NCBI GenBank assembly: GCA_963693365.1 | Contig: CAVNZM010000002.1 | Coordinates: 17,360,001 to 17,424,000, forward strand | Source: Amoebidium appalachense | Taxonomy: Eukaryota; Ichthyosporea | DNA: 64,000 nucleotides | Direction of reading: 5' to 3' | The notes under the pieces: model-generated | Told to the model about the DNA's origin: nothing | Databases searched by the model: none | What the model saw: the letters and a program-made list of their open reading frames with translations, nothing else | Program-made: the position numbers and the translations under genes | Shown: piece by piece, positions 10,985 through 29,390 of the stretch | Layout: each line of letters starts with the position of its first letter | Numbering within the stretch: the stretch's first letter is position 1

Positions 10985-12874
10985 TTAAAATCTGAGACTC
11001 AAATCTTGCCCCTGTGGGATTGACGCCGTCTGATACTGCACCGCCCTGGTGCGACCCTCCAGAATATAGATTTGCTGCCCGTTGCTTGCACGATTGCCGC
11101 TATGCTTGCTAGTGGATTTGATGGTGAACCGTGCACCAGGGTTCATGGGTTTGCCCTCTGCCCACGAATCCCAAATCGCACCGGACGTCCCAGCGACATT
11201 ATTGGTGAATGTGGCATCGATTAGCACCGATCCGGTTACTTGGTTGTTTGCGATCGCCCCTCCACGGCCGCGATTTGCGACATTTCCAATGTATGTGCCG
11301 CGAATTTCCGCAGTGCCATAAACACGCTCGATCCACATTGCACCACCACGAGACTTCCACCCATAGTTGTAGGCTACGTTTTCTTTAAACACAGAGTTGA
11401 TTTTAAGAAGTGCAGTGTCAGCTACCAAGGCAATGTACAGCGCACCCCCGGCAGATGCTGTGTTCTTCTCAAACACGTTGTTGTTTATGTTTGTGGTGGC
11501 GGTGATAGACTCTATCATCAGTGCGGCACCCAAACTGTGGGGATATTCAAAAGTGTTGTTTCCAACATAGTTGTTCACTACGTCAATAGGCCCGCGCCCC
11601 TCCCGCACCCACACGGCGCCGCCACCCAACCACATCAGAATCTGGTTGCCGTTACTGTCGATGTAGTTGGGCACATAGTTGTTTGTGAATGTGGAGTTCT
11701 CGATCCTCAGCCCGGATGTGCGGCCAACAAAAATCGCAGCACCGCCATGGCTACGCGAGATGAAGTTGTTAAACGTGCAGTCCACAATAGTGAGAGATAT
11801 GGTGGTGTCGGGTTTGGTTGGTTGGTCCGATTGCCCAAGGTCTGGGGTGCGCAACACGGAGCCCGATGAGCCCCTGCACTCAAAATAGATGTGCCTGAGG
11901 GTGATGGCCTGGCCATTGCCGGTGGCGCGGAACATGGCCCCCCAGTCGCTGGCTGTGTTGCCGTACAGCCGCACCTGCGCCCTGGAGTTGGGGTTGCCGG
12001 CAAGGGTGAGGGACTTGGAGAAATGGATCTCGCTGCTGACTGTTAGGCCGTCTCTGTTGAGATAGATGGTGCTGTTGGATGGGGCGTTGCGAATGGCCGA
12101 GGCAAGGTCCGTGTAGCATTGCTGTGGTATTTGTGGTTAGTAAAGTGCACACGCTCCTGGCTGCTGAAACCTCGGTTTCTGTTAATCCAGCCATAGCCCG
12201 AGCCCTGCTAAAGCTTATGATACCGCACTTCTGCGATTGCACTTTTGGGTTAGGATACCAAGTACACGCATTCACTGGTACCAAAGGCCATTTTATTCTT
12301 GTTTTCTTTAGTTTTCAAATCTAACCGTGCCCTTCACACAAAATTGTTACTCTGACCACGATGTGTACTGCCCGTGACAATTTGCCTGCATCCACACGGC
12401 TTTAATAGTAGTACTCAAAAAACCCCTGACTTCACAAGTATACTGTGCATAGACACTGCCCACCACCATCATTGTCATTTCGGAATTCATAACGCCCAGC
12501 AATTAGTATGTATTGTGCATCCCATATGGCAGTTTAACGCAGAGCATGAATGACGACGTAAGGGAATATATACACACCTGCCCCACGGCTATATCGCAGC
12601 TCACACTTGCCCCAGTAGAAGTTGCAGGCTGGGTTGTAGTAGTGGTAGTCCTATTAGTGCTGGTTGTGCGTGTTGATGGTGGACTCCGAGCTGCAAACCC
12701 AATGGGGGCCAGTTTGGTAACTGCTGAGGGTGCCAAGGTGTTGGCTGCGGGGTTTGCTCTTAATGGGATGTAGGTGTTGGTGGGGTTTGGGATAATGAAT
12801 GCTGTGGATGTAGGCGCAGCAAAGGCGCAGCTGGCTAGGACTGTGGCCACCAGAAGTGACGATATGTGCGCCAT
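10985..12874 (-). CDS. Secreted right-handed beta-helix (pectin-lyase-fold) protein
   Basis: Two exons, 12874-12578 and 12121-10985, join in phase 0 across an intron with donor GTGTGTATAT and acceptor ACCACAG, with a CTAAC branch-like motif just before the acceptor. The product is about 477 residues. Exon 1 gives a signal peptide (MAHISSLLVATVLASCAFA) and a Thr/Ser/Pro-rich linker. Exon 2 opens with CYTDLASAIRNAPSNSTIYL, the usual entry into a parallel beta-helix. It then carries many coils of the form GGA-hydrophobic-x-N-x-F-x-N (for example GGALYIALVADT, GGAIANNQV, STFTNN, NVFEKN). The fold call is firm. The activity is unknown: such proteins may be polysaccharide lyases, adhesins or autotransporter-like surface proteins, and no lyase catalytic set was recognised. 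Confidence 0.8.
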
Positions 12875-13623
12875 GTTTGCTGTTTTTTGGGTGAGAGTAC
12901 GTGTTGAAGGTGTGGTGTGGAATTAATATCGATATGAGGAATATTGGTAGACGTGTGTCTCGGTTGTTGCTGCCTACTACTGCGCTTTACGGCCTCTTAT
13001 TTCAGTGCCACACAACGATTTCTGGCTACAGTCTAGTTTTACGACTGCGCTGTCTCTTGTCGGTTTTGAGTTGCCATATTCTTCCATGATACATGTGCCG
13101 GAATTGTGCGCTTCCGCCGGATTGTCATCTGGCCCAGAGGGGTTGCAAATAGATCATGTCCAGGAGGGCCCTAGGAGGGTCGGGGAAAATCGCTTAGTCC
13201 ATGATATTTTGTTACAAGACCGAAAAATCCCAACTGTGACAGCAAATACATGTATAAGGCAGCCACAACCACAGCTCAACCGAATCTCGCCTGTCCTGCA
13301 GGAGTCTCGGCTATATTTAGCGCAGGTCGGGATCAAATTAGGTACATGTAGTTTCGCACATGTACACGCGAGCTTGAAAACGACCATTGATGGCGAAGAA
13401 CGGCCACGTGCTGCACATGCTTAAATAAATCATTGTATGCATGTTGGGATCATAAGCAAAGTTAGTATATATTTGGCATATGCTTTGCTGTGTAGCCGCA
13501 GTTTGGTCACAGCGGCGACCACGGCAGGAAGCCTTCCGCATGACAGAACGGTGGAATCAAAACGACCATCAATCCATTTTGCACCCCTCAGATCCAATCT
13601 AAAAAAAGATCTTTTTACATCCG

Positions 13624-13727
13624 ATTGGCGGTGGTTGTCAGTGTTGCTGAATATCAATTGGACCAATAAACAAGTTTAAATACTGATTGGAATCTTGCGC
13701 CCCGTTAAATCTATTGGTTGGGCCAAT
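13624..13727. promoter_or_regulatory. Cluster of six CCAAT/ATTGG boxes
   Basis: ATTGG occurs at 13624, 13657, 13686 and 13713, and CCAAT at 13663 and 13723, all within about 104 bp. It may be a promoter or enhancer. The nearest start codon is that of the beta-helix gene, about 750 bp away on the minus strand, so the target is uncertain. Confidence 0.35.
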
Positions 13728-13800
13728 CGGAATTCGCACGTATCAGCAGTCTCGTGTGGCAGTAGGCACCGTCTGAAGCGTGTGGGCCACTTGGTGCGTG

Positions 13801-16061
13801 CTTTTTTTTATTTTATTTTTATTTTTATTTTTTTATTTTATCACGTTTTGTTCCCGGAGGGCCTGAAAGGAAACTACCGTCTACCACACAGCACCGACAG
13901 TACACTAGTTAAGGTGCTATCTATGAGTTCAGCTAAGCTAAACCATCCTTCACAACCTAACTATAAGTACACACTTTGCCCAGGGCTACTACCCCAGCCA
14001 CGCCGGCAGGAGGCTCCAGTCCTCCCCTCCATTCAAAACCTAGCAATAAACGTTAACCGAGGGCTCTCATTGGTCGATCTACAGTATTGGGAAGTCCTAG
14101 GTGTTGTGTATAATATTTACGGTGGGTATGGGTGGATGATGGGGTGTGGTGGTGGTGGTGGTGTGGGGTTGCTGCCTAACATTATGTGTTGTTGTACGTA
14201 TGTTGTGGCGATGTTTTTGTGGACTAAAAGGTGGGTTTTACAGGGCACACCGGGTCTGTGTGTGTTCCGGCAGTCAGAACAGGCCGGCCGGGTGTGTGTG
14301 GGGGGGGTGTATTTGTTGGTGTTTTGGGTTTTTGGAGAGCCATACTTTTCTTTCTACGGGTGGGGGGTATATGGTGGTGTTTTTGCATTTTGGGGTGGGT
14401 GGGGGGGAGTGTTGTGTTCCGCGGGTGCCAAATTTTTGAAAAGAAAAAGGATTGCAACTCTACTGTGATTTTTCCTAAGATGGCCCGGGTGGTGGTCTTG
14501 GTGGTGCCGGTGGCTGCAAGTAGTGGGCCCACCGATCGTGGGCAGAATCCCCGTTCGACCCACTTGGTGTCTTCGGGGTCAGGTGGGTCACCGTTGCCTC
14601 CTATCCAGTTTATCCATGCACATTGGTCTACCACCGTGGCTGCCGTATGGTGGTGTTGTGCCGTGGGGGTGTTTGGATGACGAGTGTGCAGGACGTTGTG
14701 GATGCAGGCTGTGATGGCGGTGGTCAGGGTGGGGACTTCCCCGGCATGGGCCGGGCAGGCCCAGAGGTGGGTGGTGGTCTCAGGGTGCTGGCTGCACCGG
14801 GGGCATGTGGGCTGTGTAACGACGGTGGGGTGATCTCGGTGTATGTTACAGTGTAGCCGTGCCATGGTAGGCAGGGTGCCCATGGCCAGGGACAGGCTAC
14901 GAGTGTTTCCTCTGACTGCCCCGATGGTTGCCTGTGTGGGCCCCTTGTTGAGCTTGAGGGGGTTCCGTTCGGCTGGGAGCAGTCTGGGGTCGGCTAGTAT
15001 GGACATAGCCTTGGTCTTGCCGGCCATGTCGGTGAGGAAGTCCTTGTTCAACCGGTTCAGTGTACCGGGAATGTTGCCGGGGATACGGTGGCCTTGTAGT
15101 CGTAGGAAGTATTTCCCCCCCCCCTGGGGCCGGAGGTAGGGGGGGGGGGGAGGGGGAGGACTCTTCCTGCATTGGCTGCCTTGTCTGCCTCGTTATTCCG
15201 TTGACCGTACCGTTTGGTGTTGGATTGGTGCCCCTTCACCCACGATACCTGTACAGAGCCTGGTTGCCGGAGAGAGAGTTGGTCTCGTACGTGAGCCCAT
15301 TCCACTATGTGGGGGAACTTTAGCTTACGTCGAGGGGGTGTGGTGGGGTCTATATTTGCCGTCCATCGGTCGACTACTCCGAGGTTATCGAGCTTGATGT
15401 GGATGGGGGTGGTGGTGGGGGTGAGCAGGAGGGCTAGTAGTACCCCTGTGAGTTCGGCTTGGGTGGATGATAGGGCCGTATGGAGCCTGGTCTTGGCCGT
15501 CACTGGTGGTGCTTTCCGGTCCGGGGTGTCCAGCACAGCCCCGGCTCCGGCCTGGGCTATCCTCCTGCCCGGGTGGATGAGGCTGCCGTCCGTATAAACG
15601 GTGATCGGTTGGTCTGGGGGGATCAGGGTGATTTGCTGCTGCCACTCGTCATAGGTGGCCTGGGGCACCAAGTCGGTGTAGGTGAGCCTACGGGGAGTGG
15701 GTGGGCTCGGCAGGTCAGCCGGGTGGGCCGTGCACTTGTGTCCTGGTGGTGACCCTACCGGTGGTGGCTGCTGGGGGGGGGGTGGGCCGGGGAGGTCCCC
15801 CGGTAAGGGTGTGGCTTCCTCGTTGGCTTGCAGGTGGAGCATCTGGGGTGATGCCTGTTGGTGGGGGGGAAGATGCCGCCGAAAATGGTGTATCTTCCTC
15901 CACTGCTCGGCCGGATCGGAGCCATCCTTCAGTGCGATGACTTGGTAGATGTCGATACTGTCGGTGTTGATGAAGTCCTTATGGTACTTCGGGACTACCA
16001 TGTGGGTGGTGATTCGGGTCTTGAAGGCCACGTAGGGGTCTGCCCGTACGGTGCGTGCTCA
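13801..16061 (-). mobile_element. 5'-truncated LINE (non-LTR retrotransposon) with RNase H
   Basis: On the minus strand the element runs from about 16061 to an A-rich TAAAA-type tail at 13843-13801. The remaining ORF, after a lost reverse transcriptase, has an RNase H domain: VYTDGS, TQAELTG, KLDN, WVKGHQSN and NEADKAANAG. Downstream is a zinc-binding-like C-terminus (CPRCSQHPETTTHLWAC). The frame shifts once at a C/G homopolymer near 15113-15155. Upstream the frame reads ...GQRNNEADK. Downstream it resumes as YFLRLQGHRIPGN, which is why two ORFs are seen (16058-15057 and about 15120-14224). The 3' untranslated part (13844-14223) contains CTCCGGGAACAAAACG just before the tail. The element is dead as it stands: 5' truncation, frameshift, no RT. 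Confidence 0.85.
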
Positions 16062-16447
16062 GAAGCCTTAATCCTGAACACGAAGGTCAGTAGCGAAAGA
16101 CATGTGCACGCGAGGTCGAAACAAGTTTTTGCAAGCCTTATTTTCAATGATTCCTCTCATTCTCCTAATTTTTTTTTTTTAATGTGGATCCTGTCTCATG
16201 TTCACCACCAAATATGGCCGTGGCAGTGCGGACTCCGACAGATCTTCATCTATTTTAGACCATCTTGCCAAAGTATGACTTGAACCTGTTAACCTAGATG
16301 CTTACTTTATCATCCATGCCAATTAATAAGTGCAGGCGTCCCCATTTTTCTTCATGGGTGTAAGGTGTCTTGCTAGACTAAGTGCTTTCACCTACATATA
16401 ACTGCGCACTCAAAGTCATATGCATGAATCGACATGTCCACACATGC

Positions 16448-16470
16448 ACGTATACGTATACGTATACGTA
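16448..16470. repeat. Short (ACGTAT)n palindromic repeat
   Basis: Nearly four ACGTAT units form a self-complementary stretch. The flanking 16.1-16.8 kb holds no supportable gene. Confidence 0.7.
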
Positions 16471-16884
16471 GGGGTGCACAAATCTTCCAATCAAGAAAAC
16501 ATTCGAACATTGTCTCCTGCACCTTTCCGCACCCCTTTATCGCTCATGTCTCCCGGTACATATACGTGTACTTGCATGTCATGACGTGGTGGCTGCATCC
16601 AGTGCACAATACACATCTTGAATAAAACCCACAGGGGCCTATGAACGGTGTACGGTGGGTGGCCACACCTCGGCGCATGCACATGTGCGTGCATGCGAAC
16701 AATGAATTCAAACCGCACGGTGCTTATTGGGATAATGCAACCAATTTGAAACCCATGCCGGCCCCCGCGTACGTGTGTGAGTGTGTGTGTGCACGCGTAC
16801 GTGCACACGTGCGTGCTTGTTTACATATGTACTGTGGTATGGCAAAGGCATATAGCCTTGGTGTTTCTCCCTGAAGGAGAGCTA

Positions 16885-16966
16885 GCCTTTTTGGCCCAGA
16901 TGGTCTAGCCTTCGGCCTAAGGACACCAAGTGCTCGGGTTCAAATCCCGATGGAGGAGGCCTTTTT
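16885..16966 (+). ncRNA. tRNA-like Pol III unit (tRNA pseudogene or SINE head)
   Basis: An A-box-like TGGCCCAGATGG at 16892 and a B-box-like GGTTCAAATCC at 16937 are spaced as in a tRNA. The T arm is perfect (TCGGG, loop TTCAAAT, CCCGA). A T5 Pol III terminator follows directly at 16962-16966. GCCTTTT at 16885 can pair with AGGAGGC at 16954 (two G-U pairs), but three bases are left over between the T arm and that stem. No normal seven-base anticodon loop with T33 could be placed. It is therefore a degenerate tRNA or a tRNA-derived SINE rather than a clear functional tRNA. An 8-bp inverted repeat (CTTGGTGT at 16857, ACACCAAG at 16923) may add structure. Confidence 0.45.
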
Positions 16967-16999
16967 GTTCATGGGCCATACTTCAGTGTACCATGCAGC

Positions 17000-17323
17000 C
17001 ATGTGTGTGTGTGCACGTGGGTCTGTGCGTGTGCATGTGTGTGTGCTGTGGGCTCTGTGGGCGTGTGTACGTTCATCACGGTGCACACGGTGTGTCTTTG
17101 TGTCACGGTGTGTGTGTGTGGTGTGCACGTGTGTGTGTGTGTGTGCTGTTGTGCACAAAGCAAGCATGTGCCGCGCGTGGGTACGGTACATAAGTATGCG
17201 TGTTCAATACAATGCGTGTCTGCGTGTGTGTGGTGTGTTCGTGTTGTAATGGCGTTTGTGTGACAGTGTACGGTGTGTGTCGCAAAGCTTTATTTACTAT
17301 TGTGTGTCTTTGGGGGAGCTCCA

Positions 17324-17361
<38 letters not shown>

Positions 17362-17366
17362 AATAT

Positions 17367-17445
<79 letters not shown>

Positions 17446-17450
17446 CACAT

Positions 17451-17481
<31 letters not shown>

Positions 17482-17500
17482 CGCGTGCGCGCGCGCGTGG
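17000..17500. repeat. GT-rich repeats and poly-G
   Basis: Degenerate GT-rich sequence runs from 17000 to 17270. Poly-G lies at about 17323-17360, and a (GT)n array with (CG)n interruptions spans 17370-17499. Confidence 0.85.
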
Positions 17501-17606
17501 TGGGTGACCCAAAGAGCTATTATGTACCTACCTTCTAGACCGAGCCGGTTCAACTATCTGATATGGCCGAACGTTTCAGACTGTATTATATCGGGGGGCT
17601 TTTTCT

Positions 17607-17813
17607 AGTTTCCTACTTTTTTTGTTTTTATCCCGTTTTGTTCCCGGAGGTGCCCCTAGGGGCCCTCAGGGGGAACTACCGTCTTCCACCCAGCACCGAC
17701 AGTACTCTAGCTAGGGTGCTACGATGCTATTAGCTAAATTGAACACACCTATAACAATCCTAACTATATGTACACACTTTGCCCAGGGTATCAACCCCGG
17801 CCACGCCGGTGGG
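17607..17813 (-). mobile_element. LINE 3'-end fragment
   Basis: It matches the 3' end of the 13.8-16.1 kb LINE: a T-rich strand, then ATCCCGTTTTGTTCCCGGAGG-type sequence, then AACTACCGTCTTCCAC and the block around TTTGCCCAGGGT. It has the same orientation as that element and is strongly 5'-truncated. Confidence 0.7.
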
Positions 17814-18194
17814 TATTTCTAGTTTCCTACGGTGTTGATCTATATAGGGGGGTGGATCCGGTTACGCGCCGGAACACCTTCACACAGTGTGTCATTGTCT
17901 GCATATGCCTGTATGTGGGTGACAGAGTGACCGAGCTATTCTACGGTTGACATATGCACATTGGGTCTAAGCAAATGGTTGTGTTTTTCACCTGTTAACC
18001 TTAAACAACATGCATGTGCTATAAACGCCTCAGTTTGCTTGCCAAACATCGACGACCTTCAGCGGCCAAAATAAAAGGCTTTGCGTCTTGGGATTTGGCT
18101 GACACGCCGAACCAATCAAATCGAGGCAAATTTGGGCATATCCGGCTCACATCCCTATTGCGTCAAAAGACTCAAAACACGGTTTTAGCTCTTA

Positions 18195-18530
18195 CCAGCC
18201 CATACATAGTACAGACTAACCTAGGGTTTACTCCCCAGCCTCGCCGGTGGGGAGACTCCGGCCCTCCCCTCCACTCAAAACCAACGAAATAATTTTTAAC
18301 CACGGGCTCTCATTGGTTCAACCATGGTAGTGGTGTGCCCATTGTGTGTGTATGTTGTCTACGGTAGGTATGGGTGTATGGTGGGGTGTGGTGGTGGTGG
18401 GGGGTGGGGTTTCTGCCTGAGAGTGTGTGGTTTTGCGCATGTTAAGTTGCTACTGTGTTGTATGCTAATAGCCGTGGTTTGCACGGCTGGGTGGGTCTGT
18501 GTGTGAGCCGGCATTCAGGGCATGCTGGCG
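18195..18530 (-). mobile_element. Second LINE 3'-region fragment
   Basis: It resembles 13965-14300 of the larger element: shared CGCCGGTGGGGAGACTCC-like sequence, CCCTCCCCTCCACTCAAAAC, GGGCTCTCATTGGT and the GTGGTGGTGG block. It overlaps in content with the 17.6 kb fragment, so it is a separate insertion. It is followed by (CT)n and (GT)n at 18536-18650. Confidence 0.6.
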
Positions 18531-18533
18531 CCG

Positions 18534-18614
<81 letters not shown>

Positions 18615-18764
18615 ATGCACGTGTGTGTGTGTGTGTATGTGTGTGTGTGGATGTCACCGTGTGTGCATATGTGCGTGAGTTAGTTTGTGGGTGTGCACGT
18701 GTGTACAGTGTCAATGGGTTATTTGAATTTGAAACATGGAGGGACATAATTAGTAGATCATTTT

Positions 18765-18795
<31 letters not shown>

Positions 18796-18800
18796 GGGGG

Positions 18801-19388
18801 AGTTAAGGGCCCAACCACATCGGATGTGTCAACTTGCTCCGAGCAGAATTATTCTGCAAGAAGCAGAGTTAGTCTATAAGCAGCAGAATCATTCTGCTAA
18901 AAGCAGAATTATTCAGCAAATGCAGAATTGTTTTGCAAAAGCATAATCGATCTGCTAAAAACAGAATCGATCTGCTAAAAGCGGAATGATTCTGCTGAAA
19001 TCTGCTTGTAGCAGAATGATTCCACTAAAAGCAGAATTTTTCCGCTAAAATGATTCTGCTAGAGGCAGAATTATTCCGCTAAAAATTCTGCTAAAAGCAG
19101 AATGATTCCAGCTAAAAGCAGATTTTGACAGCAGAATAATTCTGCTTTTGCGGAATAATTCTGCTAAAAGCAGCATAATTCTGCTAAAAGCAGAGTGATT
19201 CTTCTTTGGCGGAATAATTCTGCCAAAAGCAGAATAGTTCTGCCAGCAGCAGGAATGATTGCAAAGTTTTGCAGAACAATTCTGCTTTTTGCAGAAAAAT
19301 TCTGCTTTTTGCAGAATAACTCCGCTTGCACAGAATAATTCTGCTTTTGGCAAGTTGACTCTACCGATGTGGTTGGGCCCTGAGTTAC
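18801..19388. mobile_element. Fold-back element with palindromic core
   Basis: Both ends carry an inverted copy of a ~36-bp sequence with GGGCCCAACCACATCGG at its centre (18806-18822 and 19363-19379). The ~500-bp core is built of imperfect palindromes of the form AGCAGAATNATTCTGCT repeated with AAA spacers. No ORF is present. Poly-G lies on the left and again after the right end. No target-site duplication could be identified. Best read as a non-autonomous fold-back or MITE-like element. Confidence 0.7.
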
Positions 19389-19416
19389 CCCAAAAAAGAG
19401 GGGGGAGGGGGAAAGG

Positions 19417-19452
<36 letters not shown>

Positions 19453-19754
19453 CGTCCCCGGGGTGCTTCCGGGGGGGGGGGGGGGGGGGGAAGGAGGAAC
19501 CACCTGTTTACCGTGCATTTGAACAGATAGGTCCCCCCCTTCAGCCACCACCGCAGATGGGTGGTGCGCCCCCATCCGGCCCCTCCTCCACCGGTAGGAC
19601 ACCCATATATTGTTACACACATACCCATTAATAATGGCCTGTATGCTGATAGCAGTTAGATTATTGATTTGGCCACTCAAGAAGTTGACCCTACTACTGA
19701 CGCCGCCATTCGTCAGCAGTCATACACGCAGCCGCCCATACACGGACGTAGCAC

Positions 19755-20205
19755 GCACACACACATAGAATATAAATGACACACACAGAATATAAAACAC
19801 ACACACATAGAATATAAAGCACACACACATAGAATATAAATCACACACACATAGAATATAAATCACACACACATAGAATATAAATCACACAATCATAGAA
19901 TATAAATCACACACACACAATATAAATCACACACACGTAGAATATAAATCATACACACATAGAATATAAATCACACACACATAGAATACAAATCACACAC
20001 ACGCACACGTGCACATGCATCACGTTGTATACACCCACACGGATACGCACACACACGCACGCGCAAACACATCCACACACATGAACACACACAACGCACA
20101 CACGCACATGCACTCACATGTACACACTGTGGCATGCACAAACACACACACACACACACATACACACACACACACACGTGCACACACACACACACACACA
20201 CAGAC
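19755..20205. repeat. 21-bp minisatellite followed by CA-rich repeat
   Basis: CACACACATAGAATATAAAT repeats about eleven times between 19757 and 19995, then grades into degenerate CA repeats to about 20205. The region from 20205 to 21500 holds a C-rich block (20540-20640) and no supportable gene. Confidence 0.8.
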
Positions 20206-21510
20206 ACCCTGGCACTCAGTTACTCTAGTGCGGGGCACTAATAAAAAACACGTACCAAGCACGCGTGGGCATACGTACATTCTGAATCACACTTCAAACC
20301 TTCGCTTGGGACATGCGTCCGCAAAACACGATGTTTACTTCCTCTCATGCGTGTGCTGCCGGCATCAATAATAATATTATTAGCAGTGCCGAATTTATCG
20401 AGTGCATGGTACACACACACATACCGTAGTCTGTCAAACACGCACACACCGAACAATAATATGGTGTGCATATGTGCGTGAACTAGGCCCGGGCCCCTGA
20501 GGGAGTTTAGAGACGCCACTGGGTCCGGATCCAGGACCAGTCCCCCTCCTCCCCCCTCCTCCTTTCCTCCCTTCCCCCCACCCTCCCCCCCCCTCCCCCC
20601 CCTCCCCCTTTCCCCCCCCCCCTTCCCCCTTCCGAATCCCTTCCTCCGCCGGGGGCCCTCCCTTGAACCCCGCAAACTCAAATGAGGTGTTGCATGAAGA
20701 ACAAACAGTGACCGCGATCGTGGCGCCAACGGTCAGGTCGTCTATGATTGGCGGTTATTGAAAAGTGATTCCTGATTGGATAAAACCCATCACCTAATCG
20801 AATTAATCAGAGCGAAGCGGATCCTTAGTCTAGGAGTACATAGTTGATACAACAGACCGATACCTATAAGACCACCACTAGCCAGAGAATATTAAAACCA
20901 CACGGCCATTATAATTTTTATGGGCATAGTTCTAAAAGCGATAAAAATGTTGTAAGCGCACAAAAAAACATAGGCAATAATCATATTAACAGCATACGAA
21001 TAAGTGAATGAGCACTGGATTATGCAGTTTGGATAAGGTATTTTGCCCTGCTCTAGAGAGCCAATCGCGCACTGATGAAAGGGAAAAAGCTCTTCAACCA
21101 GAAAGTATTGATGAAAGTGTCCCATCTTTCACCTCTTGCACTCGTATGGTTTAGAGTTTGTGCTGTTTTCTCCCTGTACCTACGTACTCATCTAGCACAT
21201 TTAGAAAATAGGAGGAGGTGTATGAAGAGTCCCAACAGCCTCCCACAGTTTTTGAAACAGAAACCTTCTTTTTCCAACACTTGACCAGGCCATAATTTAT
21301 GAGGTTCCAGAGTCCTGCTGCAAGATCTTACGACTCCGCATGAACAAGAAACGAAGATCCAAACTTCTTGGTTATATATTTCACATTGCGGCAGAAAGAA
21401 GAATACTCTATTAAAAGTTTCCCAGGGAACATACGGTGCTTTTTTCCTTGTTCATTCTGTCCAATAACGTGGATCCAGCACACAGATCTTGCATTTAACA
21501 TTTCCCAATA

Positions 21511-27556
<6,046 letters not shown>

Positions 27557-28682
27557 AACCGCAGCACCGCCCAAATATGGTAATCGGGTCAGCCAATCAG
27601 AGGCTGCAGCATGTGCCGCTTTGTAAGTGGCAGGGGTACCTTTACTATGGTTGCAGTATATACACATCAGATTCGCCTTGGTTTCTCGCTTGTCCCTTAT
27701 AAAAATCATGCCCGCTTCTTTTTAAAGAAATTATGTTGTGGCTGAGATGATACGTTATAAACGATTCGATTTTTGTCCAAGTAGTCAAGGCTGGAATCAG
27801 CGGTTTCCTCAGAAGTATTGTTTTCAGACCTCCTGCTTTGTCCTTTAAAGTCTTTGCTTATGTAGCAGATGCTGAATCCGATACTATTGAATTAATGAGT
27901 ACGAACTTTTGTCTCATTTTACTCCTATTGGCAATGCCATTTGAAAAGTTTGGCATGATTCCGGAGCTAGAAATCTATAAAACTTCTCTTGCTGCCCCCT
28001 TGATTTTTCCTCTTAGTACTATCCTAATCAGGCTGCTCGGCACTTTAAAATTCAACCTGCTAATTTAGGTAGATGATATGAACGCCGGGCGATAGAGTCA
28101 CGTATATCTCTTCAAGGAGACATACCAGATTTTAATCGTTGAACAGATCTAGTCAAAAGAACAAGAAAAAAAAGCTCGAAAAAAGCCACCAGAGCATCAC
28201 ATGCAGAACTGCAGGTTGTACACATCATGAGGGTTGCTATGATCCTGGGGGGTTTCTGCTGTTTACTCGAGGCACAGAGAGACCGGATCAACTCATTCGT
28301 GGCGCATTTCATGATCAATTCTATTAAAATTTAACTTTGCCAATCTACGATTCAAAGGCTGGATGAGATCTCTCTGCTAGTGGTCCCAAGCACGGCCTCT
28401 GTGCACGTTGTATACACGTGTGTGCAAACCAGTCGGAGACCCATGGCAACCGGCATGAATTGTATTAAAGCATCGCTGAGTTCGTCCCGTAGATGTTTCT
28501 TTCCTCGAGTCCCCCTCCCCCCCTCCCGGGCCTCCCGCGGTGGCAAATTATTGACTGGATATATGTATGTTAACGTTGTTAGCTTGAACCTCCCGATCCC
28601 AGAGATCCCCCCTCCCCCCCCCCCCCCCTGCCCGCCCCCCACCACCACCAACACACACCGTGACACCCGTGCATAACCATAC

Positions 28683-28743
28683 GTGACCCACCCACACACA
28701 CACACACACGCGTCGCACACACACACACACACATCACGCACAA

Positions 28744-28797
<54 letters not shown>

Positions 28798-28800
28798 GCA
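28683..28800. repeat. (CA)n microsatellite
   Basis: CA-rich array in the spacer after the LON-domain gene. The rest of 27560-29080 shows ordinary sequence with no supportable gene. A TGACGTCA motif lies at about 28893. Confidence 0.85.
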
Positions 28801-29082
28801 CGAACGCACACACGCATACGTGCCCGCAAAGACATTGTCAGGCACACAAACACGTGTTTAAATGCCCTTCAAACGCGACTGGTCACGGGTGGTGACGTCA
28901 CGTACAGCGATTTTCGTGTTCGTGTTGCAAAACGTATCTCATTCCAGGGCTTGAAAAATTTTCTGTACAACTTATCATACATACAAGCAACGCCGGGATT
29001 TTCCAATTCCCGGTAGCAATACATACTGCTGCCTCAGGTTAAAAAATGTTACTGTTCTGTTTATTTACCTATATTAACTTCA

Positions 29083-29281
29083 TTTTTTTTTTTTTTTTTT
29101 ATCCCGTTTCACTCCCGGAGGCACTGCCTAAGGGGAGCTAACGTCTTCCACAGTAGACACACGAATGTGCTCTCTACATAGTGCAACTATAAGTCAGGAT
29201 ACATAATCCCGACTGTCACTACATATTCTGGCAATTCTTAGCCCACGGGGTTGCCGCAGTCACGCTAGTGGGGATTGAGCA
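29083..29281 (-). mobile_element. Diverged LINE 3'-end fragment
   Basis: A T-rich run, then ATCCCGTTTCACTCCCGGAGG-type sequence, then GAGCTAACGTCTTCCACAG and a GTTGCCGCAGTCACGC block. It is a diverged counterpart of the 3' end at 13.8 kb, again in minus orientation with the A-rich tail at the low coordinate. Confidence 0.6.
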
Positions 29282-29390
29282 AACTCACTTCAACCAACAC
29301 CTAGCCAGGAGTGACCCGGGGGAAAATAAAAGGGTATAAGCAAGAAAAAATGTTCGGAAAGTTAGAAACAATACAATAAGACGAAGCAGT

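Noticed and set aside
13005-13424. 140-codon plus-strand ORF
   Set aside because: No domain, signal or splice context; it overlaps the presumed upstream region of the beta-helix gene.
19755-19995. CRISPR-like array of short repeats
   Set aside because: Units are contiguous with no unique spacers and the genome is eukaryotic; it is a minisatellite.
27838-28068. Hydrophobic 76-codon ORF
   Set aside because: No start context, no neighbour exon and no recognisable family.
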